64,000 nt of DNA from an uncultured Actinomycetes bacterium. GTDB lineage: Bacteria > Actinomycetota > Coriobacteriia > Coriobacteriales > Atopobiaceae. The position numbers were made by a program, and so were the translations under genes. Below, piece after piece: positions 25,021 through 33,499 of the stretch (position 1 is its first letter; every line of letters begins with the position of its first letter). Under the pieces are notes generated by a model. That model saw nothing but the letters and a program-made list of their open reading frames with translations, did not search any database and had not been told where the DNA came from. Location of the stretch: assembly GCA_900315165.1 (NCBI GenBank), contig OMXZ01000016.1, positions 44,921 through 108,920 on the forward strand, written 5' to 3'.

Positions 25021-25881
25021 TTATTGTGCGGCAGGGATGTCGAGTGTAATGTTCGAAAACTGGATGTTGTAATCGTCACTATAGATGTCGGGAATCACGA
25101 TCTGAAAAGCCTGGGCCGGATCCATCGGAGGAAAGACGAGTATACCTGTCGTATTGGCGCCGGCTGTGAGGTCGTAGCTCAGCTCCGGATATTCACCCTC
25201 GTAGGCAGAGCCGCTCGAGCTGTCCTGGTCGACCTGCTGACCGTTTACAAGCAGGCAGATGCTATAGAGCCCGTAAGAAACACCGTTCGCCGTGGGGTTC
25301 GAGACGGTCAGCTGAATGCGTGTCTCGACCTTCGCATACTCCACCTTGTCGCACGTGAAAGTTACGTCATTCTGGGTAGCCGAGACCGCGGGTTCGGAGG
25401 TCGCAGTCGCCGGCGCCACGACATCGACATAGGTGGACTTGGTGACAGTCGCATCGACGATGAGGGGCACCTCGAGAGTCGCGCCCATCATGTTTTCGCC
25501 CGAGAATGTCCCATCTACCTTTCCGTCCACCCAGACATACTCGCCATCCCCATAGGACTCGTCAGTTGCGCAGTGGACGATGTAGGTGCGATCGTAGGTG
25601 GTAATGTCGTAATAGGCCTGGAAGGCTGTCACGCCGTCCTGAGTCTCCGAGGAACCAAGGGTCTTGCCCGGCAATTTCACCCATTTGCCCTTATATTCAT
25701 CGGGATTGGTAAAGAGCGCATCGATCTCGTCGTTAGAGATGTACTCGCGCTTCTCCGCGCCAGCAGAACCCACAGACGCGCTGCTATCGGCTCCGTCCCC
25801 GCCGCATCCGGTCAAGGCCATTGCCGCAGCGACGCCCGCCGAGCCGAACACGAATTCACGACGATTCAACGTGAGATTCAT
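25021..25881 (-). CDS. Secreted lipoprotein with C-terminal Ig-like (DUF4352/DUF5067-like) domain
   Basis: 286 residues. N-terminus NRREFVFGSAGVAAAMALTGCGG carries a twin-arginine-like signal and a lipobox, Cys at about 25. A Ser-rich linker follows. Residues 48-145 (YISNDEIDALFTNPDEYKGKW, then VWVDGKVDGTFSGENMMG) look like an OB/BOF-like fold. Residues 165-286 (VTFTCDKVEYAKVETRIQLTV, GVSYGLYSICLLVNGQQVDQ) match the beta-sandwich of secreted DUF4352/DUF5067 proteins. Role unknown; probably on the cell surface. It is upstream of nothing on its strand and ends at the bidirectional terminator. Confidence 0.75.
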   Translation of the reverse strand: MNLTLNRREFVFGSAGVAAAMALTGCGGDGADSSASVGSAGAEKREYISNDEIDALFTNPDEYKGKWVKLPGKTLGSSETQDGVTAFQAYYDITTYDRTYIVHCATDESYGDGEYVWVDGKVDGTFSGENMMGATLEVPLIVDATVTKSTYVDVVAPATATSEPAVSATQNDVTFTCDKVEYAKVETRIQLTVSNPTANGVSYGLYSICLLVNGQQVDQDSSSGSAYEGEYPELSYDLTAGANTTGILVFPPMDPAQAFQIVIPDIYSDDYNIQFSNITLDIPAAQ

Positions 25882-26005
25882 AACACCACTCCCCTTGCCA
25901 GCCTTGCCGATAAAAACTTCCTCAAGGTGATGCTAGGCTGCGTGGGAAACGATTTCATTAGCTGGGAGCTGAATCCCTAGGGTCAGTCCTTGTTTCTTCC
26001 CTGCG

Positions 26006-27196
26006 CTAGGGGCGGGGGCCGTATATCAGGTTTGCAATCAGGGACGCAACAAACATCACGGCGAAGCCCGTGGCGAGGTTCTCGGCGAGGCGGATGAGGA
26101 ACCTCTTAATCCGCCTGCCCCGTGTGCATCCCGCATACTCCCCATACCTCATCAAAAGCCAGATGAGTTCCTGCCCGGTGAACACGATGCCCCACATGAC
26201 GAAAGCGAAGCCGAAGACCGTGTCGGTCACCTGCCAGACGGGCGTCGGCATCCCCATGGCGCTCTCAACGAACGAGACCATGAAGACGCACGCGAGCAGG
26301 ACGGTGAGCGCGCCGATGATGAGGGAGGCGACCTTGTTCTGAGACCTTGGGGGGTTGACCAGCGATTTCACGGTCAGCGGCAGACGCCGCCAGATACTGA
26401 ACTCGTACCAGAGGCTATCCTCGGAGACGGTATTGTCATGGAGCGCCCGCGCGAGATCGCCCACCGACTGGTAACGGGCGCTCGGTTCGAAGGCGCTGGC
26501 ATGCTGCACGATGGCACGCATCGACGGGTCGACCATGCGGCGGTCGTTGAGCGCCGCCTCGTAGCGCTTGTCATCCGGGCGGATGCCCGTCAGGGCGTAG
26601 CCAAGGAGCCGACCGAGCGAGTAGACGTCGGAACGTGCGTCGGTCTGGGCAAAGCCGAACTGCTCGGGCGCCGCGAAGCCCCAGGTACCGAGGTGCGTCG
26701 TGTCGTGCATGGCATTGTCCACGTGGATACGGGCAATACCGAAGTCGATGACGTGCGCGCCGTCCCGGGCGAGGATGATGTTGCCGGGGGTGAGGTCGCG
26801 ATGGACCACCCCGACCGAGTGCAGCGCGCCGACGGCACGGGACACGTCGTCCATCATGGCGATGGCCTCCGGCGCGGCCATGCGTCCCCTCACAATGCTC
26901 TCCTCGAGCGACATGCCCGTCACCCAGTCGCGCACGACGACATAACAATCGGGCAGCTCATAGTCCTCGATGACCCGCGGGAGCAGGGGCTCGTCAAGCT
27001 GCTTGATCCTTGCGACCACATCGGTATTCGCAAAGCCAAGGGGGTACTTCTTTCGCATAAAGGGGCCGTCGCTGCCGCGCATGACGAGCTCCGCCCGGCC
27101 CGAGGCGCCATCGCTGATTACACGGATGACCTGATAGGCATCGTCCTTCTCAATCGCCTCGAGGACTGATCTCTCGTCCGGACTGCGCTGCGTCAT
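26006..27196 (-). CDS. Membrane-anchored Ser/Thr protein kinase
   Basis: 396 residues. Kinase domain in residues 1-260: catalytic loop GVVHRDLTPGNI, DFG in HVIDFGIAR, activation-segment APE in GFAAPEQFG, and the DVYSLGRLL helix. The glycine-rich loop is weak (VISDGASGRAELVM) with lysines in FMRKKYPL as candidates for the ATP lysine. Three C-terminal helices follow (ASLIIGALTVLLACVFMVSF, FGFAFVMWGIVFTGQELIWL, ATGFAVMFVASLIANLIYG), so unlike PknB it has no extracellular sensor domain. The ATG at 27196 is one base from the end of the HTH gene (TGATATG), so the two are translationally coupled and probably act together. Confidence 0.85.
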   Translation of the reverse strand: MTQRSPDERSVLEAIEKDDAYQVIRVISDGASGRAELVMRGSDGPFMRKKYPLGFANTDVVARIKQLDEPLLPRVIEDYELPDCYVVVRDWVTGMSLEESIVRGRMAAPEAIAMMDDVSRAVGALHSVGVVHRDLTPGNIILARDGAHVIDFGIARIHVDNAMHDTTHLGTWGFAAPEQFGFAQTDARSDVYSLGRLLGYALTGIRPDDKRYEAALNDRRMVDPSMRAIVQHASAFEPSARYQSVGDLARALHDNTVSEDSLWYEFSIWRRLPLTVKSLVNPPRSQNKVASLIIGALTVLLACVFMVSFVESAMGMPTPVWQVTDTVFGFAFVMWGIVFTGQELIWLLMRYGEYAGCTRGRRIKRFLIRLAENLATGFAVMFVASLIANLIYGPRP

Positions 27197-27197
27197 A

Positions 27198-27644
27198 TCA
27201 GGCTCCGACGGCCAGTAGGGTCGGCTCGCCGAGACGCCATAGCTCGTCATCGCAGGCCGCGCGGGTCATGCCGTGCTGCAGACAGTAGATGATGATGGCA
27301 TCGCGGCGTTTGCGGCTCCACAGTTCGGACGTGCCGGCCAGGCGCAACAGGCGCTGGGCCTCGCGCAGGGTGCAGCGTAGGCCGAACGCAAGCATGATCG
27401 CATGGTCGCGTCCGGGACGCCGGGTTCCCTGAAAGATCTGATAGGTATACGTCGGATTCAGCCCTGAGGCCTCGATGACCTGCGAGCGCTTGATGCCATG
27501 CTCTTCAAGCAGCGAGCTCGCATAGGCGGCAAGGTCGCGGTCCTCGAGGTCGGGCTGGGCGTCGGAGAGATACGCTTCGGGCGATGAGGCCTCGAGCAGC
27601 CTGGCGAGGAGTTCCTCGGTAAGCGGCTGGTCCTTGTTGTCCAT
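27198..27644 (-). CDS. Helix-turn-helix protein paired with the Ser/Thr kinase
   Basis: 148 residues; ATG 27644 with TGGAGAG. Residues 50-115 resemble an XRE-like HTH: LLEEHGIKRSQVIEASGLNPTYTYQIFQGTRRPGRDHAIMLAFGLRCTL. The N-terminus is acidic (ELLARLLEASSPEAYLSDAQPDLEDRD), and the end contains WSRKRRDAIIIYCLQHGM. It is the first gene of a two-gene operon with the kinase. I infer that it is a DNA-binding target or regulator of the kinase; the sequence does not show which. Confidence 0.7.
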   Translation of the reverse strand: MDNKDQPLTEELLARLLEASSPEAYLSDAQPDLEDRDLAAYASSLLEEHGIKRSQVIEASGLNPTYTYQIFQGTRRPGRDHAIMLAFGLRCTLREAQRLLRLAGTSELWSRKRRDAIIIYCLQHGMTRAACDDELWRLGEPTLLAVGA

Positions 27645-27750
27645 GCGCGTCTCTCCATTTTCTGCGAGGGCGAGTCGCACCAAGAGAATCCTTCTTTGCG
27701 ACCTTACGATACCATGCCAACTTTCGCGCGGCTCAGCGCGCTAGTGTCGG

Positions 27751-29115
27751 CTATTGTACGGCCAGACGGGCGGCACCAGCGCGGGCCTGGGCGAGCGGCT
27801 TGGCATACCAGGGCTCGTCCTGCACGACCTGCTGCAGGCCCGACTCGGCTTCGAGATAGAGGTCGCGGGCGCGGTCGAGGTCTTTCTTGCAACCGACGCC
27901 ATGCTCGCAGCAGTCGGCCACCCGCAGCGCCGCACTGCCCCAGATCGCGGGATGCTCGCCATCGGCCTGCGCCCGCTTGTAGGCCATCTCGTAATAGAAA
28001 TAAGCCTGCTCCCGATCGCGCCCGATGCCGTTTCCGCCCCTGAGCTGGTCACCGTACTTGTAGGCCGCTTCCGCATGGCCGAGGTCGGCGGCCCTCTTGA
28101 AGAGATGCGCCGCCAGCTCCTGGTCGCTCTCGCCGAGGCGTCCGAGCGCATACACGTAGCCGAGGTTGCAGATGGCCTGGACGTTACCAAGGTCGGCCGA
28201 GATGCGGTAGAACTTCTCGGCCAAGCGGAAGCAGTCGTGGCGCCGCTTTCTGCCCTCAAGCGTATCGGCGTCGTCGGAGGCGTCCATACCATCGGCATAG
28301 TAGCGCGTCCCGATCTCGAGCGAGAGCTGTCCGCCGTTGGCGCTATCGTAATCGGGATCGTAGTCGTCCTCGGTCAGTTCCTCTTTGAGCAGAGCGTAGA
28401 GACCGAGCGCCATGCCCGTCTCGTTGCGCGCGATGCCCACCAGGACGTCGTCACCCGGCTGTGCCGCACAACCGCCCTCGGGTACCTGCGCGACCGTCGC
28501 CAGCCAGTGCGGACGCTGGGTGCCGGCGAGCTCCACGGCCGGCCGCTCCAGCCGCACCCACAGGGGCGCAGGATCCACGTCCGGCCTGGTGAAGAGGAGT
28601 GCCTCGGCGATATCGGGATAGTTCCTATCACGCCAGGGGTCGAGCCGCTCGTCCGCGCGCGCCGCGCGCACACCTGGCGCCACGTCGCTCGACTCCTCCA
28701 TCCAGCGCGTCAGGTCCTTGAGCCCTTCTGGCAGGTCGTGCCACTCCTCCTTGGCGACCAACTTGCAATCGAGCGCGCCGGCAGAGGCGGGATAATTGAC
28801 CGCCAGGCCATAGGCACCGTAGAGGTCGTAGTCGCTCTCGATCTCCACCGCTCCGTCCTCGCCCACGCGGCAGGGGCACAGGAAGGTCAGGACGATGCCC
28901 TCGTCGTGGTCGACGCGCGGCCAGACAAGCGACGCATTCGCCTCATAGTCCCAGCAATCTGGCACCTGGGACGCCTGCTCGGACGTGAGTCCAGAAGCAG
29001 GATCGGATGCCAGATGATTGGCCAGACGCTCGATCGTCTCACGCGAAAGCAGGCCGTCGATAACGAGCGGCCTGCCGATGTGCTCGCGAAAGGACAAGTG
29101 CGAGAGCTTGCGCAT
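27751..29115 (-). CDS. Sel1-repeat (TPR-like) protein
   Basis: 454 residues. The N-terminal 260 residues are an unknown acidic domain (HIGRPLVIDGLLSRETIERL, DCWDYEANASLVWPRVDHDEG). The C-terminal 190 residues carry Sel1-like helical repeats: AEKFYRISADLGNVQAICNLGYVYA, AAHLFKRAADLGHAEAAYKYGDQL, AYFYYEMAYKRA and ALRVADCCEHGVGCKKDLDRARDLYLEAE. Sel1 repeats bind proteins. The gene lies just upstream (on the same strand) of the HTH-kinase pair and may be part of the same signalling module, but the 107-base gap is compatible with a separate promoter. Confidence 0.7.
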   Translation of the reverse strand: MRKLSHLSFREHIGRPLVIDGLLSRETIERLANHLASDPASGLTSEQASQVPDCWDYEANASLVWPRVDHDEGIVLTFLCPCRVGEDGAVEIESDYDLYGAYGLAVNYPASAGALDCKLVAKEEWHDLPEGLKDLTRWMEESSDVAPGVRAARADERLDPWRDRNYPDIAEALLFTRPDVDPAPLWVRLERPAVELAGTQRPHWLATVAQVPEGGCAAQPGDDVLVGIARNETGMALGLYALLKEELTEDDYDPDYDSANGGQLSLEIGTRYYADGMDASDDADTLEGRKRRHDCFRLAEKFYRISADLGNVQAICNLGYVYALGRLGESDQELAAHLFKRAADLGHAEAAYKYGDQLRGGNGIGRDREQAYFYYEMAYKRAQADGEHPAIWGSAALRVADCCEHGVGCKKDLDRARDLYLEAESGLQQVVQDEPWYAKPLAQARAGAARLAVQ

Positions 29116-29135
29116 ACGCGACCGCTCCCCTGCCC

Positions 29136-29888
29136 CTATAGGACCTTGGAGAGGAAGGACTTGGTGCGCTCGTTCTGCGGGTGCTCCATAACATCGGAGG
29201 GCTTGCCCTCCTCGCAGATCACACCGCCGTCGATAAAGACCACGCGGTCGGCCACGTCACGCGCGAAGCCCATCTCGTGGGTGACGATGACCATGGTCAT
29301 GCCCTCCTCGGCCAGCTCACGCATGACGTCGAGGACCTCGTGGACCATCTCGGGGTCGAGCGCCGAGGTCGGCTCGTCGAAGAGCATGATGTCGGGCTCC
29401 ATGCAGAGGGCACGAGCGATGGCCACGCGCTGCTGCTGGCCGCCGGACAGCGACCGCGGCATCGCGTCCCATTTGTCGATGAGGCCCACGCGGTCGAGCA
29501 GGCGGCGGGCCGTCTCCTCGGCCTCGGCGGGCGTCTTGAGCTTGAGCTCGACGGGCGCATACATGAGGTTCTGCTTGACGGAGTAGTGCGGGAAGAGGTT
29601 GAACTGCTGGAACACCATGCCCATGTGGCGGCGGATGCCGTCGACGTCGGCGCCGGGGGCCGTGATGGACTCGCCGTCGATCAGGATCTCGCCGGAGGTG
29701 ACTTCCTCCAGCCGGTTCAGGCAGCGCAGGAAAGTAGACTTGCCCGAGCCGGACGGCCCGATCACACAGACGACCTCGCCCTGCTGGATCTCGATGTCGA
29801 TACCCTTGAGGACCTGGTTGTCGCCGAAGTACTTGTGCAGGTCGGTGACCTTGATCTTGGGGGCGGTGGGGGTAGTCGTATCAGCCAT
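29136..29888 (-). CDS. Polar amino-acid ABC transporter ATPase
   Basis: 250 residues, GlnQ/HisP family. Walker [11 protein letters not shown]-loop FQQFNLFPH, signature [15 protein letters not shown], Walker [14 protein letters not shown], switch [15 protein letters not shown]. All motifs are intact. The ATG at 29888 overlaps the permease stop by one base (TAATG), so translation is coupled. With the permease and binding protein upstream it makes a three-gene importer for a polar amino acid; the exact substrate cannot be read from the sequence. Confidence 0.94.
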   Translation of the reverse strand: MADTTTPTAPKIKVTDLHKYFGDNQVLKGIDIEIQQGEVVCVIGPSGSGKSTFLRCLNRLEEVTSGEILIDGESITAPGADVDGIRRHMGMVFQQFNLFPHYSVKQNLMYAPVELKLKTPAEAEETARRLLDRVGLIDKWDAMPRSLSGGQQQRVAIARALCMEPDIMLFDEPTSALDPEMVHEVLDVMRELAEEGMTMVIVTHEMGFARDVADRVVFIDGGVICEEGKPSDVMEHPQNERTKSFLSKVL

Positions 29889-30565
29889 TATGAGCGCATC
29901 CTTTTCTCGAGAGCCCTCGATGCGAGCATGAGAAGGCTGGTGATCAGCAGGAAGACGACGGCGACCCAGGTGTAGGTCGCGAAGGACTGCATCGTGCGGC
30001 CCACATAGACCTTGGCCTGGTACATGACCTCGGCCAGACCGATCGCATAGAGGATCGTGGAGTCCTTGAGGGTGATGATGCACTGGTTGACAAGCGAGGG
30101 CAGGCAGATGCGGACGGCCTGGGGCAAGATGATCTTGCGCATCGAGGTGCCGTAGTTCACGCCGAGCGAGCGCGACGCCTCCATCTGGCCCACGGGGACC
30201 GACTCGATCGAGCCGCGGAAGATCTCGGAGATGTAGGCGCCGGCGTTGAGCGTGAGCGTGAGAATCGACGCCGTCATGATCGTGATGCGGAATTGCGTGC
30301 CCGACAGCATCTGCACCAGCTGCGGAATGGCGAAGTACACATAGAAGCCCTGGACCAGCATCGGGGTGCCACGGATGATCCAGATGAAGAACTTGGCGAT
30401 GCCGCGCAGGACCTTGTTGTGCGAGATGTGCATCAGGCAGACCAGGATGCCCAGGATCATCGCGAGCGCAAGCGAGATCACAGTCACCTGCATCGTAACG
30501 GCCAAGCCCTGCATGAGCTTGGGCATGACCTCGCTGAACGTCGATGCCAAATTGGTTGAATTCAT
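29888..30565 (-). CDS. Polar amino-acid ABC transporter permease
   Basis: 225 residues with five helices. The His/Glu/Gln permease signature is present: [20 protein letters not shown] at the N-terminus and the EAA loop [33 protein letters not shown]. It works as a homodimer with two ATPase subunits. ATG 30565 is preceded by GAGGC. It follows the binding-protein gene after 95 bases that hold a hairpin. Confidence 0.93.
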   Translation of the reverse strand: MNSTNLASTFSEVMPKLMQGLAVTMQVTVISLALAMILGILVCLMHISHNKVLRGIAKFFIWIIRGTPMLVQGFYVYFAIPQLVQMLSGTQFRITIMTASILTLTLNAGAYISEIFRGSIESVPVGQMEASRSLGVNYGTSMRKIILPQAVRICLPSLVNQCIITLKDSTILYAIGLAEVMYQAKVYVGRTMQSFATYTWVAVVFLLITSLLMLASRALEKRMRS

Positions 30566-30579
30566 AATGCCTCACAAAC

Positions 30580-30607
30580 GAAGCCGCGGAGCGAATCGCG
30601 CGGCTTC
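30580..30607 (-). promoter_or_regulatory. Hairpin between binding-protein and permease genes
   Basis: A 9-bp perfect stem GAAGCCGCG/CGCGGCTTC with a ten-base loop on the minus strand, followed by GTTTG. It may protect the upstream binding-protein mRNA or partly end transcription, which lets the binding protein be made in excess. Confidence 0.5.
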
Positions 30608-30660
30608 AGATACTAGGTAAGACGAGCTATGCAGCCCACGCTTCTGTCAAACAGCCGCCC

Positions 30661-31476
30661 TTATGCCTCAGTGTACTTCTTGACGATCTCGTCGTACTTG
30701 CCGGAGTCCTTAAGCGACTTGAGGCCGGCGTTGAAGGCGGAGAGCAGCTCGGGAACTTGTCCCTTGAGGACGGCAAAGCCGTACGGGGTCGCAAACTCCT
30801 CCTCCTCGGTGGCGATGATCTTGAAGCCGTTGCCCTGGGTGATGCCGTAGGCCATGATCGGGTAGTCCTCGAAGCAGGCGACGGAGTTGCCCGTGGTGGT
30901 GTCCTGATACATCAGCGAGGACTCGTCGAAATAGGTAAGCTCGAGTTCGTACTCGTCCTTGAGGGACTCGGCCCAGGCGGCGGACTGGGTGCCCGTCTTG
31001 ACGGCGACCTTGTGGCCCTTGATGGAGTCCAGGTCGGTATACTCGCTGCCGTCGACGGCCGCGGCGCACACGTAGGAATCGTAGTACGGGTCGGAGAAGT
31101 CGAAGATCTCCTTGCGCTCGTCCGTGATGGACATACCGGCGATCATGCCGTCGGCCTGGCCGGACTGGACGGCCGAGAGGGCCGCGTCGAAGCCGAGGGA
31201 CTGCAGGTCGTAGTTGAAGCCCTCCTCCTCGGCGATGGCCGCGAGCAGGTCGACGTCGATGCCCACGAAGTTGCCGTCGTCATCCGTGTACTCGAAGGGG
31301 GCAAAGACGGTGTCGGTCGCGATGGTGTAGGGATCCTTGGTGAAGCCGCCGTCGCCGGCGGAACCGGAGCCGGCAGAGCTGGAGCTAGACCCGGAGCCAC
31401 CGCAGGCGGCGAGACCGAGGGCGGCGGCAGCGCCGGAAGCGGCGCCGATGAACTGGCGACGGGAAAGCGTAGACAT
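30661..31476 (-). CDS. Polar amino-acid ABC transporter substrate-binding lipoprotein
   Basis: 271 residues; ATG 31476 after GGGGGTC. N-terminus LSRRQFIGAASGAAAALGLAACGG is a twin-arginine-like signal with a lipobox, followed by a Ser/Gly linker. The family 3 binding fold shows FAPFEYTDDDGNFVGIDVDLL, FDAALSAVQSGQADGMIAGMSIT (substrate-binding), and VAVKTGTQSAAWAESL. First gene of the importer operon. Acidic overall, as expected for an extracellular protein. Substrate could be glutamine, glutamate, arginine or cystine. Confidence 0.92.
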   Translation of the reverse strand: MSTLSRRQFIGAASGAAAALGLAACGGSGSSSSSAGSGSAGDGGFTKDPYTIATDTVFAPFEYTDDDGNFVGIDVDLLAAIAEEEGFNYDLQSLGFDAALSAVQSGQADGMIAGMSITDERKEIFDFSDPYYDSYVCAAAVDGSEYTDLDSIKGHKVAVKTGTQSAAWAESLKDEYELELTYFDESSLMYQDTTTGNSVACFEDYPIMAYGITQGNGFKIIATEEEEFATPYGFAVLKGQVPELLSAFNAGLKSLKDSGKYDEIVKKYTEA

Positions 31477-31589
31477 AGGGACCCCCAAACATTCCGATTG
31501 CAAAACTTGCATACGACCTTACCCAAACTACGTTTCTAATGGATAACGAAAACAACAACAGGATGCTTCAGCGGAGGTCGTTGCAGGTA

Positions 31590-31625
31590 AACGAAAAGCC
31601 TGACAGACACAAAGTCTGTCAGGCT
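31590..31625 (-). terminator. Intrinsic terminator of infC-rpmI-rplT
   Basis: A 12-bp perfect stem AGCCTGACAGAC/GTCTGTCAGGCT with a five-base loop, followed on the minus strand by TTTTCGTTT. It lies 40 bases after the rplT stop. Confidence 0.9.
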
Positions 31626-31666
31626 ATGCATGCTTCATCCTGCTGGTAAAAGCGCTGGTTGAGACG

Positions 31667-32032
31667 CTACTCGGCCTCGGCCAGGGCCTTCTTGGCCACG
31701 TCGGCCAGACGGGCGAAGGCGGCCTCGTCCTCATAGGCGATCTGGGCAAGGACCTTGCGGTCCAGCTCGACGCCGGCGAGCTTCAGGCCGTGCATGAACT
31801 TGCTGTAGGAAAGGTCGTTCATACGGGCGGCCGCGTTGATGCGCTGGATCCAGAGGCCGCGGATGTCGCGCTTCTTGTTGCGACGGTCGCGGTAGGCGTA
31901 CTGGCCGGAGTGCTGCGCCTGCTCCTTCATGCCGCGGAAGGTGCGGGAGCTGGTGCCGTAATAACCCTTGGTGCGCTCGACGAGCGTCTGACGCTTCTTG
32001 CGGCCTGCGACCGCGCGCTTGATACGTGCCAT
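31667..32032 (-). CDS. rplT: 50S ribosomal protein L20
   Basis: 121 residues. Starts [15 protein letters not shown], then [15 protein letters not shown] and [21 protein letters not shown], all conserved L20 segments that bind 23S rRNA. In many bacteria L20 also controls its own operon by binding the leader. It is the last gene of infC-rpmI-rplT and is followed by a strong terminator. Confidence 0.98.
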   Translation of the reverse strand: MARIKRAVAGRKKRQTLVERTKGYYGTSSRTFRGMKEQAQHSGQYAYRDRRNKKRDIRGLWIQRINAAARMNDLSYSKFMHGLKLAGVELDRKVLAQIAYEDEAAFARLADVAKKALAEAE

Positions 32033-32051
32033 CTATATCACCTGATCTTTC

Positions 32052-32249
32052 TTACTTGTTGCCCATGCGCTGAGAGACGACCTTGACGTCGCCCGAGGTA
32101 AGCGCGGTCTCCTTGCGGAAGTTGCGGATACGCTTCTGGGACTTCTTGGTCAGGATGTGGCTCTTGAAAGCCTTGGCACGCATGATCTTGCCGGTACCGG
32201 TGCGGCGGAAACGCTTCGCCGAGCCCTTGTGGGTCTTCATCTTGGGCAT
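32052..32249 (-). CDS. rpmI: 50S ribosomal protein L35
   Basis: 65 residues, basic. [21 protein letters not shown] and [15 protein letters not shown] are the family signatures. It sits two bases after infC and 19 bases before rplT, the standard order. Confidence 0.98.
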   Translation of the reverse strand: MPKMKTHKGSAKRFRRTGTGKIMRAKAFKSHILTKKSQKRIRNFRKETALTSGDVKVVSQRMGNK

Positions 32250-32251
32250 AG

Positions 32252-32827
32252 TTAGTTCTCCTTGTCTTCCTCTACCTCTTCAACGTCGACGTCGGGCACC
32301 TTGTCGAAGGCTCCCTTGATCGGCGAGAATTGCATGTTCATGTTGCGGCCCTCGAGCTTGGGCTGCTGGTCGACCGTAGCATAGGGCTTGAGGTCCTCGA
32401 TTAGGCGCTCGAGCACCTTGAGGCCCTGCTCGGGATGGGCGTTCTCGCGGCCGCGGAACATGATCGTGATCCTGACGCGCGCACCAGACTTGAGGAAGCG
32501 CATGACGTGCTTCTTCTTGGTCTCGTAGTCGCCCACATCGATCTTGGGGCGGAACTTCATCGTCTTGACCTCGACCTTGGCCTGCTTCTTGCGTGCGGCC
32601 TTGTCCTTGCGCTCTGCCTCGTACTTGTACTTGCCGTAGTTCATCACACGGCAGACGGGAGGCTTGGCGTTGGGGCTGACCTCCACGAGGTCCAGGCCCT
32701 GCTCATTGGCGATGCGGAGCGCGTCGCGCACGTCGAAGAGGCCGAGCTGCGAACCGTCGACGCCAATCAGGCGCACGCTGCGCGAGGTGATCTCTCCATT
32801 GACCCGAAGGTCGTCCGTCTTTGCCAG
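32252..32827 (-). CDS. infC: Translation initiation factor IF-3, probable CUG start
   Basis: 191 residues. The conserved IF-3 N-terminus [18 protein letters not shown] extends upstream of the only usual start candidate (a GTG at 32776), so translation must begin earlier. In that frame an in-frame stop lies two codons before CTG at 32827, which is preceded by AGGTG six bases away, and no ATG, GTG or TTG lies between. I therefore place the start at this CUG. IF-3 itself rejects non-AUG/GUG/UUG starts, so such a codon gives feedback control; AUU in E. coli infC works this way. The C-terminal acidic tail EEVEEDKEN is unusual but harmless. Confidence 0.93.
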   Translation of the reverse strand: MAKTDDLRVNGEITSRSVRLIGVDGSQLGLFDVRDALRIANEQGLDLVEVSPNAKPPVCRVMNYGKYKYEAERKDKAARKKQAKVEVKTMKFRPKIDVGDYETKKKHVMRFLKSGARVRITIMFRGRENAHPEQGLKVLERLIEDLKPYATVDQQPKLEGRNMNMQFSPIKGAFDKVPDVDVEEVEEDKEN

Positions 32828-32886
32828 CTTCTACACCTTCCCTTCTCTGGGCGCGCGTCTTCGCCCCATTCAAAAAACTCCAGCAC

Positions 32887-32916
32887 AAAAAACTCCCGAC
32901 ACAAGCATGCCGAGAG
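32887..32916 (-). promoter_or_regulatory. Transcription attenuator in the infC leader
   Basis: In the roughly 210-base untranslated leader, a 9-bp stem (CTCTCGGCA with TGTGTCGGGAG, two G-U pairs) is followed by TTTTTTG on the minus strand. This is an intrinsic terminator ahead of infC and suggests control by attenuation, as for the L20-type leaders of other Gram-positives. Upstream CCCGCC/GGTGGG segments could form a competing structure. Confidence 0.65.
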
Positions 32917-33046
32917 ACGAAACCCACCACGCCTGGCGGGTATTGAATTCGTCTGACCCGGTGGCTGCTTGCGCGCCGCTCAGGTGGGTACGGTGACGTC
33001 GAGCTTGCCCGAACGCGAACGTACCTCTTCGCGTGAAACCTATGGA

Positions 33047-33075
33047 AGTATAGCCTCTCACCGCCCGCCGCACAA
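33047..33075 (-). promoter_or_regulatory. Probable promoter of infC-rpmI-rplT
   Basis: On the minus strand TTGTGC (33075-33070) and TATACT (33052-33047) are 17 bases apart. Transcription would start near 33040, leaving a leader of about 210 bases with the attenuator. Confidence 0.6.
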
Positions 33076-33150
33076 GATGCACACACGTCTCACGTCATGA
33101 AAAACGGGCAGGCCCCGGGACCTGCCCCGGGAACTGCCCGCCATCATGTT

Positions 33151-33236
33151 TGGTACCCGAGAAGGGGCTCGAACCCTTACCCTGTCGCCAGGAGCGGATT
33201 TTGAGTCCGCCGCGTCTGCCATTCCGCCACTCGGGC
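33151..33236 (-). tRNA. tRNA-Leu (anticodon CAA)
   Basis: Class II tRNA on the minus strand with acceptor GCCCGAG/CTCGGGT, anticodon stem GCGGA/TCCGC around loop CTCAAAA (anticodon CAA, reading TTG), a long variable arm (TCCTGGCGACAGGGT) and T-arm GGGTTCGAGCCCC. The 3' CCA is encoded (33153-33151). Confidence 0.95.
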
Positions 33237-33330
33237 TTGTACGCGCCTGCCGTCGCCTCACTTATCCGGCCGTTCGCGCATAGCTGACTATAGCAGAAAG
33301 CATGTCTGCTGGCCGTTCTCCCCAGCCGCC

Positions 33331-33477
33331 CATCGCTGCCAGGTGCCCGTCCCGCCGGTATCTGAAAGGACTTTTGCTGCAAAGCCGCCCGAATGCAGCA
33401 AAATCACCCCCGGAAGGCGGCGGTGCCGGTATCCGGAGGGAATTCTGCTATCAGGGCCGGATCCCGGCGCGGGCGGG
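33331..33477. repeat. Long direct repeat, copy 1
   Basis: About 147 bases nearly identical to 35134-35315. It starts CATCGCT and continues through GGTATCTGAAAGGAC, a palindromic unit with arms TTTTGCTGCA (33372-33381) and TGCAGCAAAA (33394-33403), a GGCGG segment, GGAATTCTGCT, and ends in the CCCGGCGCGGGCGGG tract. Compared with copy 2 it lacks about 35 bases that hold a second palindrome. The two copies bracket the gene at 33500-34792. Confidence 0.85.
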
Positions 33478-33499
33478 CAGTCGTCATTCCAGTCGTCAT

